Shown here: positions 7,874 to 17,327 of the stretch, one piece after another | How positions within the stretch are numbered: position 1 is the stretch's first letter | Layout: the number at the start of each line of letters is the position of its first letter | NCBI GenBank assembly: GCA_022360315.1 | Contig: JAKSDA010000201.1 | Location: forward strand, 62,001 to 126,000 | Direction of reading: 5' to 3' | Source: Pseudomonadota bacterium | GTDB lineage: Bacteria; Myxococcota_A; Polyangia; Haliangiales; Haliangiaceae | DNA: 64,000 nucleotides | Notes under the pieces: model-generated | Databases searched by the model: none | What the model saw: the letters and a program-made list of their open reading frames with translations, nothing else | What the model was told of the DNA's origin: nothing | Translations under genes and position numbers: made by a program

Positions 7874-9334
7874 AGCAAGACCCGGCTCGATTCGATCGTC
7901 TCCGCCGAAGGAGGGAAGAGCTGCGTCGCATGCGATCGGTTTTGGACATCGCTCGAGGACGCCGGCATCGCCGTCTCCGGTGGAAGTCTGATTGAGCACA
8001 GCCGGGCGAATGTGACAGCTCTCGGTATCCTCGGCGCAGCGCAAGATCACCCGGCCATTGGGATAATCGACGTCCACGATGAGTTGGCTCAGGATGTCGG
8101 TGCCCAGGATGCCATCGATCTCGGGCAGGGCTGGCCTGAGCTCGTCGCGCAGCCCCTGCAGGACGGGATGGTCGTCTTTTACCACGGCGACCGGGAATGA
8201 ACCGCATAGCTCGACCACTGCTCCGGCCCGGCAAAAGCGCGAATCCCCCTGGCATGGGCAGATCCCGTTGTCGATGTCTTCGACCTCGCAGCGGCCCTTG
8301 TCGGTCATGAACGCGTTGGCGTACCGCTCGTAGCAAGGTCCTCGCTGATCGCTCTCCTCGGCGATCAGCGCCAGATGGTTGAGCTGACCGAGCTGAGCTT
8401 CGATCGGCCCAGAGGACAGATAAATGGTGATCGGTATGGAGGTAGGCGGCGGGGCAGGGGAGCCGGTCAGGGTTTCGGCGTTGAGCCGGTAGCGCTCGTA
8501 GGTGCTGTTCGCCACGATGGTGATGCCCAATCCGGTGGAGACCAGGAATAGGGCGTCCAGTCCTTGCCGTAGGCCCGGTTCGGACGCGATGAACGGCTCG
8601 CTGCCGGCGCCCATCTCGCGCAATTCTCGCTCCTCGTCGACATTGAGAAAGCAGGCTCCAAGGGCCATGCGCCGGCCGGAATATGGCTTTTCAGCTCCAC
8701 CGACGACCAGGATGCCGCCGCCGTGAAACGGAGTGGGAAATACCGCCTCGCACATGCGCGCTCGGTCCAGGTTATCACCGGCAATATCGGGGAAAAGACT
8801 CATTCGACTGGCCGCGACCTCGAACCGCACAGCGTAGGGCGACAGTGCGTCGGCACCGAGAATCCCGCGGATCCACTCCCTCTGATCGACCCCGTCCACG
8901 GTCGTGCCCACAGCGCACGGGCCGACCCCGGCATCGGGAATACCGCAGGGATGCAAATCCAGCGTTTCAACCCCGCGCAGGCGGGCGCGGGTCACTCGAG
9001 TCACTCCTTCGCCATCGGCTTTCAGGCCGAGATCAAGAGTGCGCCGCCGCGGTGTGGCGAGTTCTTTGCCCTCCTGGTAGGTATCGATGATCGTGATCGG
9101 CGACATGGTATCCACCAACCCTGTGCACGTCGCGGAGCCATCGCCCTGGCCGCCATCGGGCCCGGCAGCACTGTCGGCCTTTGCCGCGCATTGATCCACG
9201 CCCTCGACATCGAACTCGAGCTGAAGCAAGACCGGGCCGGTACTGGTATCGACCGGAATCGGAAACGGCGAGATGGACGGCGGGTCACTGCTGCAGGCTG
9301 CAAGCGCCAATACAGTGGTAAAGGTGACACGCAC
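7865..9334 (-). CDS. Lipoprotein with degenerate two-lobed aspartic-protease-like fold
   Basis: 489 residues. I choose the GTG at 9334 rather than ATG 9406 because it gives a compact lipoprotein signal (MRVTFTTVLALAAC) and because TATGTT lies exactly 6 nt upstream. After the lipid anchor comes VDTMSPITI, which resembles the DTG-containing strand of retropepsin/pepsin folds, then RGILGADALSPYAVRF; the pattern is repeated later as LVSTGLGITI and DGILGTDILSQLIVDV. This looks like two homologous lobes, with DTM in lobe 1 and STG instead of DTG in lobe 2, so it may be inactive or act with one Asp. Several paired Cys in the mature part suggest disulphides. Converges on the kinase gene. Fold assignment is inference from motif spacing. 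Confidence 0.65.
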   Translation of the reverse strand: MRVTFTTVLALAACSSDPPSISPFPIPVDTSTGPVLLQLEFDVEGVDQCAAKADSAAGPDGGQGDGSATCTGLVDTMSPITIIDTYQEGKELATPRRRTLDLGLKADGEGVTRVTRARLRGVETLDLHPCGIPDAGVGPCAVGTTVDGVDQREWIRGILGADALSPYAVRFEVAASRMSLFPDIAGDNLDRARMCEAVFPTPFHGGGILVVGGAEKPYSGRRMALGACFLNVDEERELREMGAGSEPFIASEPGLRQGLDALFLVSTGLGITIVANSTYERYRLNAETLTGSPAPPPTSIPITIYLSSGPIEAQLGQLNHLALIAEESDQRGPCYERYANAFMTDKGRCEVEDIDNGICPCQGDSRFCRAGAVVELCGSFPVAVVKDDHPVLQGLRDELRPALPEIDGILGTDILSQLIVDVDYPNGRVILRCAEDTESCHIRPAVLNQTSTGDGDAGVLERCPKPIACDAALPSFGGDDRIEPGLAVP

Positions 9335-9340
9335 GCGGAC

Positions 9341-9346
9341 AACATA
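9341..9346 (-). promoter_or_regulatory. -10-like TATGTT, 6 nt before GTG 9334
   Basis: On the minus strand TATGTT is followed by GTCCGC and then GTG at 9334. Same geometry as at several other genes in the window; it supports the start choice and a leaderless transcript. Confidence 0.45.
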
Positions 9347-9499
9347 ACACACCCTCCGACCCCCATTGAGGTCGATGCCCCCCGATTGCAACCCAACGTT
9401 ACTCATTGCGTCATCCTGGTTTCAGGGACTTATCGATCTGGCATTGAGTTCGCAGATTCGACGACACGACAGCAAAGTAATGAGGGGTACAGAACAACG

Positions 9500-9919
9500 A
9501 TGACCGCCGTATTTGCAACTGCTGAGCAAGGGTATCCGAAAGCCGTCTGTTACAACTGCAACTTCAGAACACTGGAGCCAACTTTCAGTTCAAACTGCCC
9601 GAAGTGTGGCTTTCCGCTCATTCTTCAGCCTCAGAACCAGTCGATGAGACTCAATGTGCGCGAGATCTTCGACCGCACAGCGGTCGGAGTCGGCCCGCGG
9701 CTGCCCGGGATGGGCACGCAGTCGGGCGTTGATGCGCGCTACCCGGCCCACACGCCACCTCATGTGCTGCCTGCGGCTTCGATGGCGCCCATGATGCCGC
9801 CTGGAGCGTTTGTCACGCCACCGCCAAAACGGCGCCACAAGCTGGTTGGTCTGACCCTGGCACTGGTCTCGGCAGTGGCGATCGGCGTGGTCGCCGCGCT
9901 GATACAAAACGCCTTGTGA
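9500..9919 (+). CDS. Small zinc-ribbon protein with C-terminal membrane anchor
   Basis: 139 residues. ATG 9500 is preceded by a GAGGGG Shine-Dalgarno at about 9482-9487; the much longer upstream frame is only antisense to the lipoprotein gene. The N-terminal 45 residues contain two CXXC pairs (CYNC and CPKC) typical of a zinc ribbon, followed by a Pro/Met/Ala-rich linker and one hydrophobic helix (LVGLTLALVSAVAIGVVAAL) at the very C-terminus. The likely topology is a cytoplasmic zinc ribbon on a tail anchor. Zinc-ribbon/TM proteins of this sort are frequent in Myxococcota; function unknown. No partner gene is obvious. Confidence 0.75.
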   Translation: MTAVFATAEQGYPKAVCYNCNFRTLEPTFSSNCPKCGFPLILQPQNQSMRLNVREIFDRTAVGVGPRLPGMGTQSGVDARYPAHTPPHVLPAASMAPMMPPGAFVTPPPKRRHKLVGLTLALVSAVAIGVVAALIQNAL

Positions 9920-10094
9920 CCCGCTCGGTGGAGAACCGCGTCGATGCCCGGTGTCCGAGTATCGATCGCATTGGCGAAAAACTGTGCCGCTCCAACGCCG
10001 AGTGCCTGCAGCTCGGCACCGATGTCCGGGTCGAACGCGCCAAATGCACCGGTCAGAACGAGCTATCGAGGTTCTTGGCGAGGGGTTGTTGCGA

Positions 10095-10100
10095 TAGCAT
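10095..10100 (+). promoter_or_regulatory. -10-like TAGCAT, 6 nt before hemJ
   Basis: TAGCAT, six bases, then the hemJ ATG at 10107. No Shine-Dalgarno is visible at the gene, so the transcript is probably leaderless. Confidence 0.45.
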
Positions 10101-10106
10101 GAGCCG

Positions 10107-10661
10107 ATGTACTTTGTTGCCAAGGCGCTGCACATCATCGGGTTTGTGTCGTGGTTTGCCGGACTCTTTTACATCGTGCGCCTGTTCGTTTATGACGTGG
10201 AGGCCGCCGACCGACCGGCCGCAGCCCGTCACATATTGCAGGATCAGCTGCGCATCATGCAGCGGCGCCTGTGGTACGGTATTGCCTGGCCGGCCATGCT
10301 GTTCACTGCGGTATTCGGGTTGTGGATGGTCACCAGTCTGGTGCTGAACAATGTCCCGCTCGGTGCCTGGCTCCATCTCAAGCTGAGCCTGGTCGCCGGT
10401 CTTGTCGGTTACCACCTGCAATGCGGCCGCATCCGCAAACAGCTCATTGCCGGGACGTGTCGATGGTCGTCGCAACGGCTGCGCATGTGGAACGAACTGG
10501 CCACACTCTTTTTGGTCGCCATCGTATTCGACGCCGTGTTCAAGAGCCTCGAACACATGGTCTGGGGCGTCTTGGGCCTGGTCATCTTCGCCGCTCTTCT
10601 CATGATCGCCATCCGCCTCTACCGGCGGGCGCGCGTCGGATCGCGTGCGGTGACACCGTGA
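10107..10661 (+). CDS. hemJ: Protoporphyrinogen IX oxidase, HemJ family
   Basis: 184 residues. Oxidises protoporphyrinogen IX to protoporphyrin IX in haem synthesis; an inner-membrane protein. The N-terminus (ALHIIGFVSWFAGLFYIVR, conserved His near residue 9) and the segment with RLWYGIAWPAM are typical of the HemJ/CopD-like family, and four or five hydrophobic helices fit. Length is slightly above the usual 140-180. It converges, with a 4-bp gap, on hemN, which acts one step earlier in the same pathway. TAGCAT just upstream suggests leaderless transcription. Confidence 0.85.
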   Translation: MYFVAKALHIIGFVSWFAGLFYIVRLFVYDVEAADRPAAARHILQDQLRIMQRRLWYGIAWPAMLFTAVFGLWMVTSLVLNNVPLGAWLHLKLSLVAGLVGYHLQCGRIRKQLIAGTCRWSSQRLRMWNELATLFLVAIVFDAVFKSLEHMVWGVLGLVIFAALLMIAIRLYRRARVGSRAVTP

Positions 10662-10665
10662 GCGA

Positions 10666-12084
10666 TCACATGGTCGGCGAAAACCTGGCGCGTCCGGCGC
10701 TGCCAGCCAGATGTCGGTCGAACACCATGCACACGTTGCGGATCAAATAGGTGCCCAGGGGCGTGGTCCGGAGGCGGCGCGCATCGAAGTCGACTTCGAT
10801 CAACTCGGCGTAGTCGGGGCCGCCGAGCCCATCGAGTTCGCGGTCGAAGTAGTCCTCGAAACGGATTCCGCATTCAGCATCGATCTCCGCGAAATCGAGC
10901 TGGGCATGACACATGAGCGTTGCGATGACGCGGCGTCGAATCCGGTCGTCGCGGTCGAGCTGCATGCCGCGGACTACGGCCGCGCGGCCCGCGGTCACCG
11001 CTGCGGCAAACGCGGGGATTTCCGGATTGTTCTGCCAGTACGCATCGGCCACACTCGAGATGGCCGATGCGCCGAAGCCGATCAGGTTGTCGGCGCGCTT
11101 GACAGAGTAGCCCTGAAAGTTGCGCCACAGAGACCCGTCGCGCGCAGCGCGGGCCAGGGGTGCGTCGGGCGGCGCGAAGTGATCGAGGCCCACCTGGATG
11201 TAGCCGGCGTTTTCGAAGGTGTCCCGGGCGACCAGAAAAAGTGCGGCGCGGTCGTCCGGTCCGGGTACCGAGTGCTTGCGCTCGACCAGCCGCTGGTGGC
11301 GGAAACGCCGTGGCAGATGGGCATAGCCGAATAGCGCCACTTGCTGCGGGGTCATGGCGATGACCGCGTTGAGGGTACCGCGGAGCGAGTCGCGAGTCTG
11401 CCCGGGCAGACCGTACACCAGATCGATGTTGAGGCTGGTAAAGCCGCGGCTGCGCGCGTGATCGACTAGGGCACGGGTGGTCTCGGCACTCTGCTGGCGA
11501 TGGATCGCTTCCTGGACCTGGGGGGCGAAGTCCTGGACTCCGACGCTCAGGCGCTTGAAGCCCAGTCGGGCCAGATTATCGACCTGATCGCGGCTGGTAT
11601 CGCGCGGATCGCATTCGATGCCGAGTTCGGCGCCGGGACGCAGATCGAAGTTTTCGGCAATGGCCTCGACGAGCCGGGTATGTTGGTCGGCGGTGAGAAA
11701 ATTGGGCGAGCCCCCACCCAGCGCGACCTCGGCCACGGGCTGAGACCTGCCGAGCGCGTTGCCCACGAGGGCGAGCTCTGCGATCAACGCGTCGAGGTAG
11801 CTGCGCCCGCGGTCCCGCTCGCGGGTCACCTTGACGTTGCACGCACAGTACCAGCACAGACTGGAACAGAACGGAATGTGACAGTAGAGCGAGATCGGTT
11901 CATCGGGACTGTGCTCGCGTACGTGGGCCAGGGTTGCGCGGACCTGGTCGGGGCCAAAGCTGGGGGAGAATGTGGTGGCCGGCGGATAGCTGGTGTAGCG
12001 GGGACCCGGCCGGGCGTGGCGGGCCAGGTCCCGGGCAGACACCGAAGAGGCCAGTTGCATGGCTTCCGACGCAGCAAGCGCCAT
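10666..12084 (-). CDS. hemN: Oxygen-independent coproporphyrinogen III oxidase
   Basis: 472 residues, a usual length for HemN. A radical-SAM enzyme of haem synthesis that converts coproporphyrinogen III to protoporphyrinogen IX without oxygen. The phrase YCHIPFCSSLCWYCACN carries the CxxxCxxC cluster motif with the extra HemN-type Cys, followed by VALGGGSPNFL. The C-terminal HemN domain is present (FRGYSVKRADNLIGFG-like phrase, with the variant FQGYSVKRA). Cytoplasmic. It ends 4 bp from the convergent hemJ. The ATG at 12084 matches the family start reasonably (RHARPGPRYTSYP soon after); no strong ribosome site is seen. Confidence 0.93.
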   Translation of the reverse strand: MALAASEAMQLASSVSARDLARHARPGPRYTSYPPATTFSPSFGPDQVRATLAHVREHSPDEPISLYCHIPFCSSLCWYCACNVKVTRERDRGRSYLDALIAELALVGNALGRSQPVAEVALGGGSPNFLTADQHTRLVEAIAENFDLRPGAELGIECDPRDTSRDQVDNLARLGFKRLSVGVQDFAPQVQEAIHRQQSAETTRALVDHARSRGFTSLNIDLVYGLPGQTRDSLRGTLNAVIAMTPQQVALFGYAHLPRRFRHQRLVERKHSVPGPDDRAALFLVARDTFENAGYIQVGLDHFAPPDAPLARAARDGSLWRNFQGYSVKRADNLIGFGASAISSVADAYWQNNPEIPAFAAAVTAGRAAVVRGMQLDRDDRIRRRVIATLMCHAQLDFAEIDAECGIRFEDYFDRELDGLGGPDYAELIEVDFDARRLRTTPLGTYLIRNVCMVFDRHLAGSAGRARFSPTM

Positions 12085-12244
12085 GCCCGATCGATCGAAT
12101 GGCCGGCTGCGCGGTCCCCTCGGCTGGCCATGGAGTCAGCTTCGCACTGCTTGCCGGAACGCGAATTGATTGCATCGTGCCGGGTTTTTCGCGGCAGATT
12201 TTGCGCATTTCCGTGCTCGCCGGGTTGTGGAGCATGGACGCGGG

Positions 12245-13018
12245 TTACTCGGAGAACGGAAGCTCGACCACTGTGGCCTGGCGGCCAGCCACGGTGACCT
12301 GGTTGCCGGCGTCGAAGACAGTGCGGTGCAGGTAGGCCAGCGCGATGGGACCGAAAGTTGGCGAATTCACCGACGAGGTGACCGTGCCCGCATCGTCGCG
12401 CTCGGCGTGGCTCACCTGAGTGCCCGGCTCGATCGAGCCGGCGCCGGTGACGAGCAGGCCGCGCAGGGCCTTGTTGGGCTTGCCGCGAAAGTGTACGCGC
12501 GAGATCGGCTCCTGGCCGATGTAACAGCCCTTCTCGTAATCGATATATCGGCCCAGCGGTGATTCGAATGGAAAATTGTCCTCGCTGACATCTGCGCCGT
12601 AGCGGGGCAGACCTGCTTCGACCCGCCGGATCTCGACTTGCTCGGCGCTGGCCACGGGCTCTTGCGGTGGCTCGAAAATGGGCGGTGCATCCCATACCGA
12701 GGCCGGGCTGTCCCATACTCGGTGCACGGCGAGACGCTCGATCGCCTCGAATACAACCTCGTCCATGATGGCGTACCGTTCGAGCAGTTCGACGGTCTTT
12801 TGGGTCAGGCCGGGCTCGCAGAGCAACACCAGATGATCGCCGCGATGGGCGATCTCGATGATCGACATGACACGCCCCTTGGCGTTGAGTATGGCGGCAC
12901 GGGTCCACTCGCCCTGGCTCAGCGCCTCGACATTGGCGGTGCACATGCCCTGCATGAAGCGCATGCGATCAGCGCCGGTGACGTTGATATGACCCCAATC
13001 GCTTTGATCGACGATCAC
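12245..13018 (-). CDS. ygfZ: YgfZ/GcvT-like folate-binding protein
   Basis: 257 residues. YgfZ proteins bind folate and support synthesis or repair of iron-sulfur enzymes. The diagnostic motif KGCYIGQE is present, and the N-terminal half has the aminomethyltransferase-like phrases [15 protein letters not shown] and ILNAKGRVM. The start at 13018 overlaps the stop of the thioesterase gene by 4 bp, so the pair is translationally coupled. It lies 160 bp upstream of the iron-sulfur enzyme gene hemN on the same strand, which fits a Fe-S related role. Cytoplasmic. Confidence 0.88.
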   Translation of the reverse strand: MIVDQSDWGHINVTGADRMRFMQGMCTANVEALSQGEWTRAAILNAKGRVMSIIEIAHRGDHLVLLCEPGLTQKTVELLERYAIMDEVVFEAIERLAVHRVWDSPASVWDAPPIFEPPQEPVASAEQVEIRRVEAGLPRYGADVSEDNFPFESPLGRYIDYEKGCYIGQEPISRVHFRGKPNKALRGLLVTGAGSIEPGTQVSHAERDDAGTVTSSVNSPTFGPIALAYLHRTVFDAGNQVTVAGRQATVVELPFSE

Positions 13019-13491
13019 GTTGGATTTCTCCCTGCAGCTTTGAGCCGGTCGATACGCCGTTTTTCAGCGGCGGCGAAGCGACGGCGATCCTCGTCGGTGA
13101 CCAGCTCGAGGGTGGGTACGGGTCTTTTTTTGCTCTCGCCGTCGATGGCCACGAAGGTGAGATACGCTTTTGTTGCATAGCGCAACTGCCGGGTCAGGGG
13201 GTGCTCGATCTCGACCCGGCAGCCCACTTCCATCGAGGTTCGATGCACGTAGTTGACCTGGGCTTGCAGCAAGACCACGTTGCCCAGCCGCACCGGTTCG
13301 AGAAAATCCAGCCGGTCGATCGATGCGGTGACCACGGCGCCGCCCGAATGGCGCATCGCCGCTACCCCGGCGCACACGTCGATCCACTGAACCATGACCC
13401 CGCCGAACAAGACACCGGATGGGCCGTTGGTGTGTCCGGGCATCACGAGCTGCGTCATCACGCAGCGGGACGTTTCCGGGGTTAGCATCAA
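13015..13491 (-). CDS. Hotdog-fold acyl-CoA thioesterase
   Basis: 158 residues. Start at 13491 opens with [26 protein letters not shown], a layout typical of the YciA/BACH acyl-CoA hydrolase family: the phrase [23 protein letters not shown] holds the conserved Asp of the hotdog active site. Likely hydrolyses acyl-CoA in the cytoplasm; chain-length preference cannot be read. Coupled by a 4-bp overlap with ygfZ. Confidence 0.88.
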   Translation of the reverse strand: MMLTPETSRCVMTQLVMPGHTNGPSGVLFGGVMVQWIDVCAGVAAMRHSGGAVVTASIDRLDFLEPVRLGNVVLLQAQVNYVHRTSMEVGCRVEIEHPLTRQLRYATKAYLTFVAIDGESKKRPVPTLELVTDEDRRRFAAAEKRRIDRLKAAGRNPT

Positions 13492-13534
13492 AAGCGGGTC
13501 GCAGAGCGCGTGGTCTGCCAGAGTGCGGTCCAGA

Positions 13535-13690
13535 TTATTCGCCCGACGAAGATTCGCCGGTTTTGGCGCCGCTCAGAGCGGTTTTGGCCGACTTGGCGGC
13601 CTCCTGTTTGCGCTTCTGCCGGAGCTTGAGTTTGCGCTGCCGCTTGTGGCGGCGCATTTTGGGTGATTTGCGACGGTCTCCTCTGCCCAC
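13535..13690 (-). CDS. Small, highly basic 51-aa protein
   Basis: A GTG at 13690 is preceded at a 7-nt distance by AAAGGAGA (13697-13704 on the minus strand), the best Shine-Dalgarno in this area, and gives a 51-residue protein beginning [14 protein letters not shown]. The frame is open far upstream but that part overlaps trpB antisense and is not protein-like. About 40% of residues are Lys/Arg and the middle is a continuous helix-like [13 protein letters not shown] run. It resembles small nucleic-acid- or ribosome-associated proteins found in myxobacteria. It lies 43 bp beyond the thioesterase start on the same strand. Confidence 0.6.
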   Translation of the reverse strand: MGRGDRRKSPKMRRHKRQRKLKLRQKRKQEAAKSAKTALSGAKTGESSSGE

Positions 13691-13963
13691 GGACAGTCTC
13701 CTTTGAATTGGAAAGGACAAATCTTGCAATGACCTTGTCCGGCCTGTCAACCGGGGATGCTCCATAGTGGTTAGCTTGCCTACAGCACTGGTCCTGCGGG
13801 CCAAACTCATACCGGCTCTGCCGGCCAGACCCATGTAGTAGCCGCTTGCCTTGTGCCCAGCCGGACGTCCCGGCAAGGGATGCGAAGCGGAGTTCATGCG
13901 GAGCGAAGCGGCCGGGCGGTCGGCTAATCGATCGGCGCAGACTGCAGTCGGGGCAAGATGCGG

Positions 13964-13969
13964 TACGCT
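13964..13969 (+). promoter_or_regulatory. -10-like TACGCT, 7 nt before trpB
   Basis: TACGCT is followed by seven bases and the trpB ATG at 13977; no Shine-Dalgarno is visible. I saw no attenuator-like leader peptide or riboswitch in the 286 bp between the 51-aa gene and trpB. Confidence 0.4.
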
Positions 13970-13976
13970 CGGGTTC

Positions 13977-15254
13977 ATGAGCGAATTCACTGCGGCAGGG
14001 CCCGCAACCCCCGGTGACGGGCGATTTGGCAAGTACGGCGGTCAGTACGTCGCCGAGACTCTCATGCCCGCGATCCACGAACTCGCCGGGGCCTATGCAG
14101 CGGCGGCTGGCGACCCGTTGTTTCAGGCTGAATTGAGTCGTTACTTCAGACACTACGTCGGCCGGCCGTCGCTGCTCACGTTTGCGGCCAATCTGTCGAG
14201 CGAACTCGGCGCCAAGATCTACCTCAAGCGTGAAGATCTCAATCATACTGGTGCGCACAAGATCAATAACTGTATCGGCCAGGCGCTGTTGGCCAGACGG
14301 ATGGGCAAGCGGCGCCTCATTGCCGAGACCGGTGCCGGCCAGCACGGCGTGGCCACGGCGACCGTGGCGGCGCTTTTTGGCATGCCGTGTGACGTCTACA
14401 TGGGCGCGGAAGACGTCGCGCGACAATCGCTCAACGTGTTTCGCATGAAGCTGCTCGGCACCCGGGTGATCCCGGTTCATTCGGGAACCTGTACCCTGAA
14501 AGATGCCATGAACGAGGCGTTGCGCGACTGGGTCACCAATGTGGAAGACACCCATTATCTGATCGGGTCGGTGGCCGGTCCCCACCCATATCCGGTCATT
14601 GTGCGCGACCTTCAGGCGGTCATCGGCCGTGAGGCCAGGGAGCAGATCCTCGGCCTCGAGGGGTGTTTGCCCGACGCGCTGGTTGCCTGCGTGGGCGGTG
14701 GATCCAACGCTGCAGGGTTGTTTTCGCCGTTTGAAGGCGATCGCTCGGTGGCCATGATCGGGGTCGAGGCCGCCGGTGAGGGCATCGAGACCGGTCGGCA
14801 TGCAGCCACGTTGGGGCACGGCCGGGTCGGTGTGTTACACGGCTCCAAGTCGTATGTGCTGTGTCGCGACGACGGGCAGATCAGCGAGGCGCACTCGATC
14901 AGCGCGGGACTCGACTATCCCGGAGTCGGGCCCGAACACGCATTGTGGAAGGACACCGGCCGGGCGCGTTACCTGACCCGAACCAATCGAGAAGCGCTCG
15001 ACGGACTGACCCTTTTGGCCCGCACCGAGGGCATTTTATGCGCTCTTGAGACCGCCCACGCGGTGGCCGCACTGGCCGAGGTGGCCAGTGATGTGGGGCC
15101 GGACGGTATCGTCATATTGGGCCTGTCGGGCCGCGGCGACAAGGACATGAGCACGGTGGCCAGGGCCATGGGTACGGACCTCGGGCTCGATGGCGACAGA
15201 AATTCGGCTGCGGGATCGAACGGCCAGGGTGGGGGCGAGGAGGGCGACCGATGA
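13977..15254 (+). CDS. trpB: Tryptophan synthase beta subunit
   Basis: 425 residues, a little longer than the usual 390-400 because of a C-terminal tail rich in Gly/Glu/Asp. Condenses indole with serine to tryptophan with PLP. The pyridoxal lysine sits in HTGAHKINN (about residue 95), the phosphate-binding loop in GGGSNAAG, and the start region [15 protein letters not shown] is standard. ATG 13977 fits the family start. The stop overlaps the trpA start (ATGA), the usual trpBA coupling. No other trp genes lie in the window. Confidence 0.96.
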   Translation: MSEFTAAGPATPGDGRFGKYGGQYVAETLMPAIHELAGAYAAAAGDPLFQAELSRYFRHYVGRPSLLTFAANLSSELGAKIYLKREDLNHTGAHKINNCIGQALLARRMGKRRLIAETGAGQHGVATATVAALFGMPCDVYMGAEDVARQSLNVFRMKLLGTRVIPVHSGTCTLKDAMNEALRDWVTNVEDTHYLIGSVAGPHPYPVIVRDLQAVIGREAREQILGLEGCLPDALVACVGGGSNAAGLFSPFEGDRSVAMIGVEAAGEGIETGRHAATLGHGRVGVLHGSKSYVLCRDDGQISEAHSISAGLDYPGVGPEHALWKDTGRARYLTRTNREALDGLTLLARTEGILCALETAHAVAALAEVASDVGPDGIVILGLSGRGDKDMSTVARAMGTDLGLDGDRNSAAGSNGQGGGEEGDR

Positions 15255-16048
15255 CCCGATTGCGCGCAGTGATGGACCGGGCTCGCCAGACCGGCCGAAA
15301 GTTTCTGGTCATCTATTTGACCGAGGGCGACCCGTCGCCCGAGCAGACACCGGCGATTGTTTCGGCTGCTGCCGATGCCGGGGCCGACGTCATTGAACTC
15401 GGGGTGCCGTTCAGCGATCCCAATGCCGACGGCGTGGTGATTCAAGAAGCCATGCAGCGAGCCCTTGTGGCTGGCGGCGGATTGCACAGCGCGCTCGATT
15501 CAGTTGCCCACTTGCGGTCGAGTGGCTGCGAGGTTCCGATCGTGCTCTTCGGTTATTACAATCCGCTTTTTGTCTACGGCACCGAGGCGTTTGCCGACGC
15601 TGCCAAGGGCGCGGGTGTGGATGCTGTTCTCACTGTGGACTTGCCGCTCGACGAGCTCGAAGAACTGCACGGCCCGCTGTCCAAGCGTGGCCTCGACGTG
15701 GTGCCGTTGATCGCCCCGACGTCGGGTTCCGAGCGCATCGCCCGGGTCGAGGAGTTCGCCCCGCCCTTTGTGTATTACATTTCGATGACCGGAATCACAG
15801 GCGCGGCTTTCCGCGGTGCTTCGGGTGGCCGGGATCGGGTGGCCGAGATCCGTTCACTGTCCGGTGCCCCGGTCGCTGTAGGGTTTGGCATCAAGACAGC
15901 GGATGACGCCCGCTCGGTGGCCGAGTATGCAGATGGTGTGGTGGTCGGCTCGGCGGTCATTCGACGCATTGCCAGCGCCGGAGCTGGTCAAGCTGCCCGC
16001 GCGGTGGCTGAATTCGTGGCCGAGCTGCGCGCTGGAATAGACTCGTAA
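15251..16048 (+). CDS. trpA: Tryptophan synthase alpha subunit
   Basis: 265 residues, normal length. Cleaves indole-3-glycerol phosphate to indole and glyceraldehyde 3-phosphate and passes indole to TrpB. The catalytic Glu and Asp are in [15 protein letters not shown], and the phosphate-binding [10 protein letters not shown] and VVGSAVI phrases are present. Starts inside the trpB stop. Confidence 0.96.
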   Translation: MTRLRAVMDRARQTGRKFLVIYLTEGDPSPEQTPAIVSAAADAGADVIELGVPFSDPNADGVVIQEAMQRALVAGGGLHSALDSVAHLRSSGCEVPIVLFGYYNPLFVYGTEAFADAAKGAGVDAVLTVDLPLDELEELHGPLSKRGLDVVPLIAPTSGSERIARVEEFAPPFVYYISMTGITGAAFRGASGGRDRVAEIRSLSGAPVAVGFGIKTADDARSVAEYADGVVVGSAVIRRIASAGAGQAARAVAEFVAELRAGIDS

Positions 16049-16282
16049 GATCGGCTCTACCGGCAACCAAAAAGCCGGCAACAGAGAAGACAACACTCCT
16101 CGTCCCGAGCGCAGGTCCGGGCCATTATGGACCAACGAGCAGGGCATGGCCGAGGTCGAAGTGTGGGTACAAACCAGTGAGACCAACGCGCTCGCCCACG
16201 TGGCAATGGCGATACGCGATGCCGAGCATTTATCCGCTGGCCAGAACTTGCAACGGGTACGCCCAATACATCCCCCGGTCGA

Positions 16283-16311
16283 TTGTTCGGCCACGGCAGC
16301 TGAGCTATCCT
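16283..16311 (+). promoter_or_regulatory. Probable pdhA promoter TTGTTC-N17-TATCCT
   Basis: TTGTTC (16283-16288), a 17-bp spacer and TATCCT (16306-16311) end 9 nt before the ATG at 16321. The 272-bp gap after trpA holds nothing else I recognise, so the pyruvate dehydrogenase run is probably transcribed from here. Confidence 0.45.
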
Positions 16312-16320
16312 TCCCGCCCC

Positions 16321-17325
16321 ATGAGCACCCCGGAACAGGCACGGATCGATCCAGTCGACGAGGAGCCGGAGCCGGTCACCAAAGAAGAATTGATGCCGCT
16401 CTATCGGCAGATGCTGGCCATTCGCCGGCTCGAGGAAGCCTCGGCCAAGGCCTACTCGCAGGGCAAGATCGGCGGCTTTCTGCACCTGGTGATCGGACAA
16501 GAAGCAGTGTGTGTCGGCGCCATCGCGACGATCGGACAAGACGACTATGTCGTTGCAACCTATCGCGAACACGGCCACGCCTATGCCAAGGGCATACCCG
16601 CCCGACCGATCCTGGCCGAGCTTTTCGGCAAGAAAACCGGGCTGGTAAAGGGGCTGGGCGGGTCGATGCATCTATTCGACAAAGAGACCAACTTTTTGGG
16701 TGGCCACGGCATCGTGGGCGGCCACGTCCCGATCGGCGCGGGCGCCGCGTTCAAAGCCAAATACAGGGGCGAAAAACGGGTCACCCTGTGTTTTTTCGGC
16801 GAAGGTGCCTCGACCATCGGTGGCTTTTCCGAAGGCGTGGCCCTCACTGCTCTGTGGAAGCTGCCCATGGTTCTCATCTGCGAGAACAATCTCTATTCGA
16901 TGGGCACACCGCTCTATCGCTCGCTGGCCGTCGAAGATGTGTCCATGCGCGCACTGTCGCACGGCATGGCGCGCGACCGCTTCGACGGCGATGACGTCAT
17001 CAAGGTCAAGCGGCGTATCGCGGTGGCGGTCGAGCGGGCCCGAGAGACCAACGAGCCGACTCTGGTCGAGGTCAGGACCTATCGCTTCCGCGGCCATTCG
17101 ATGTCGGACCCCGGCCTTTACCGGACCAAGGACGAAGTCGCGGAGTGGAAACGCCGCGACCCGATCCGACATTCTCGGCAGCGCCTGGTCGAGGACTGCG
17201 GAGTGGGCGAAGAAGAGCTCAAAGAGCTCGAAAATGAGGTCAAGGCCGAAATCGCCGACGCCGTGCGCTTTGCCGAGGATAGCCCGCCGGCCGACGAGTA
17301 CTTCCCCTATGTGATCAAGGAGTGA
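16321..17325 (+). CDS. pdhA: Pyruvate dehydrogenase E1 component, alpha subunit
   Basis: 334 residues. With the beta subunit it decarboxylates pyruvate using thiamine diphosphate and acetylates the E2 lipoyl arm. Family phrases include RRLEEASAKAYSQGKIGGFLH-type N-terminus, the GLGGSMHLF loop, and YRFRGHSMSDP near the C-terminus. The thiamine motif reads GEGA...ENN instead of the usual GDGA...NN, a conservative Asp to Glu change at a metal ligand. ATG 16321 is chosen because the frame upstream is not conserved-looking; no strong ribosome site precedes it. First gene of the run E1a-E1b-E2-E3-lipA. Confidence 0.93.
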   Translation: MSTPEQARIDPVDEEPEPVTKEELMPLYRQMLAIRRLEEASAKAYSQGKIGGFLHLVIGQEAVCVGAIATIGQDDYVVATYREHGHAYAKGIPARPILAELFGKKTGLVKGLGGSMHLFDKETNFLGGHGIVGGHVPIGAGAAFKAKYRGEKRVTLCFFGEGASTIGGFSEGVALTALWKLPMVLICENNLYSMGTPLYRSLAVEDVSMRALSHGMARDRFDGDDVIKVKRRIAVAVERARETNEPTLVEVRTYRFRGHSMSDPGLYRTKDEVAEWKRRDPIRHSRQRLVEDCGVGEEELKELENEVKAEIADAVRFAEDSPPADEYFPYVIKE

Positions 17326-17327
17326 CC

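Noticed and set aside
8723-9499. Upstream extension of the zinc-ribbon gene
   Set aside because: It is antisense to the lipoprotein gene, and a good Shine-Dalgarno marks ATG 9500.
13488-14819. 443-codon open frame antisense to trpB
   Set aside because: It crosses trpB and the 51-residue gene region; it mirrors trpB codons and has no domain.
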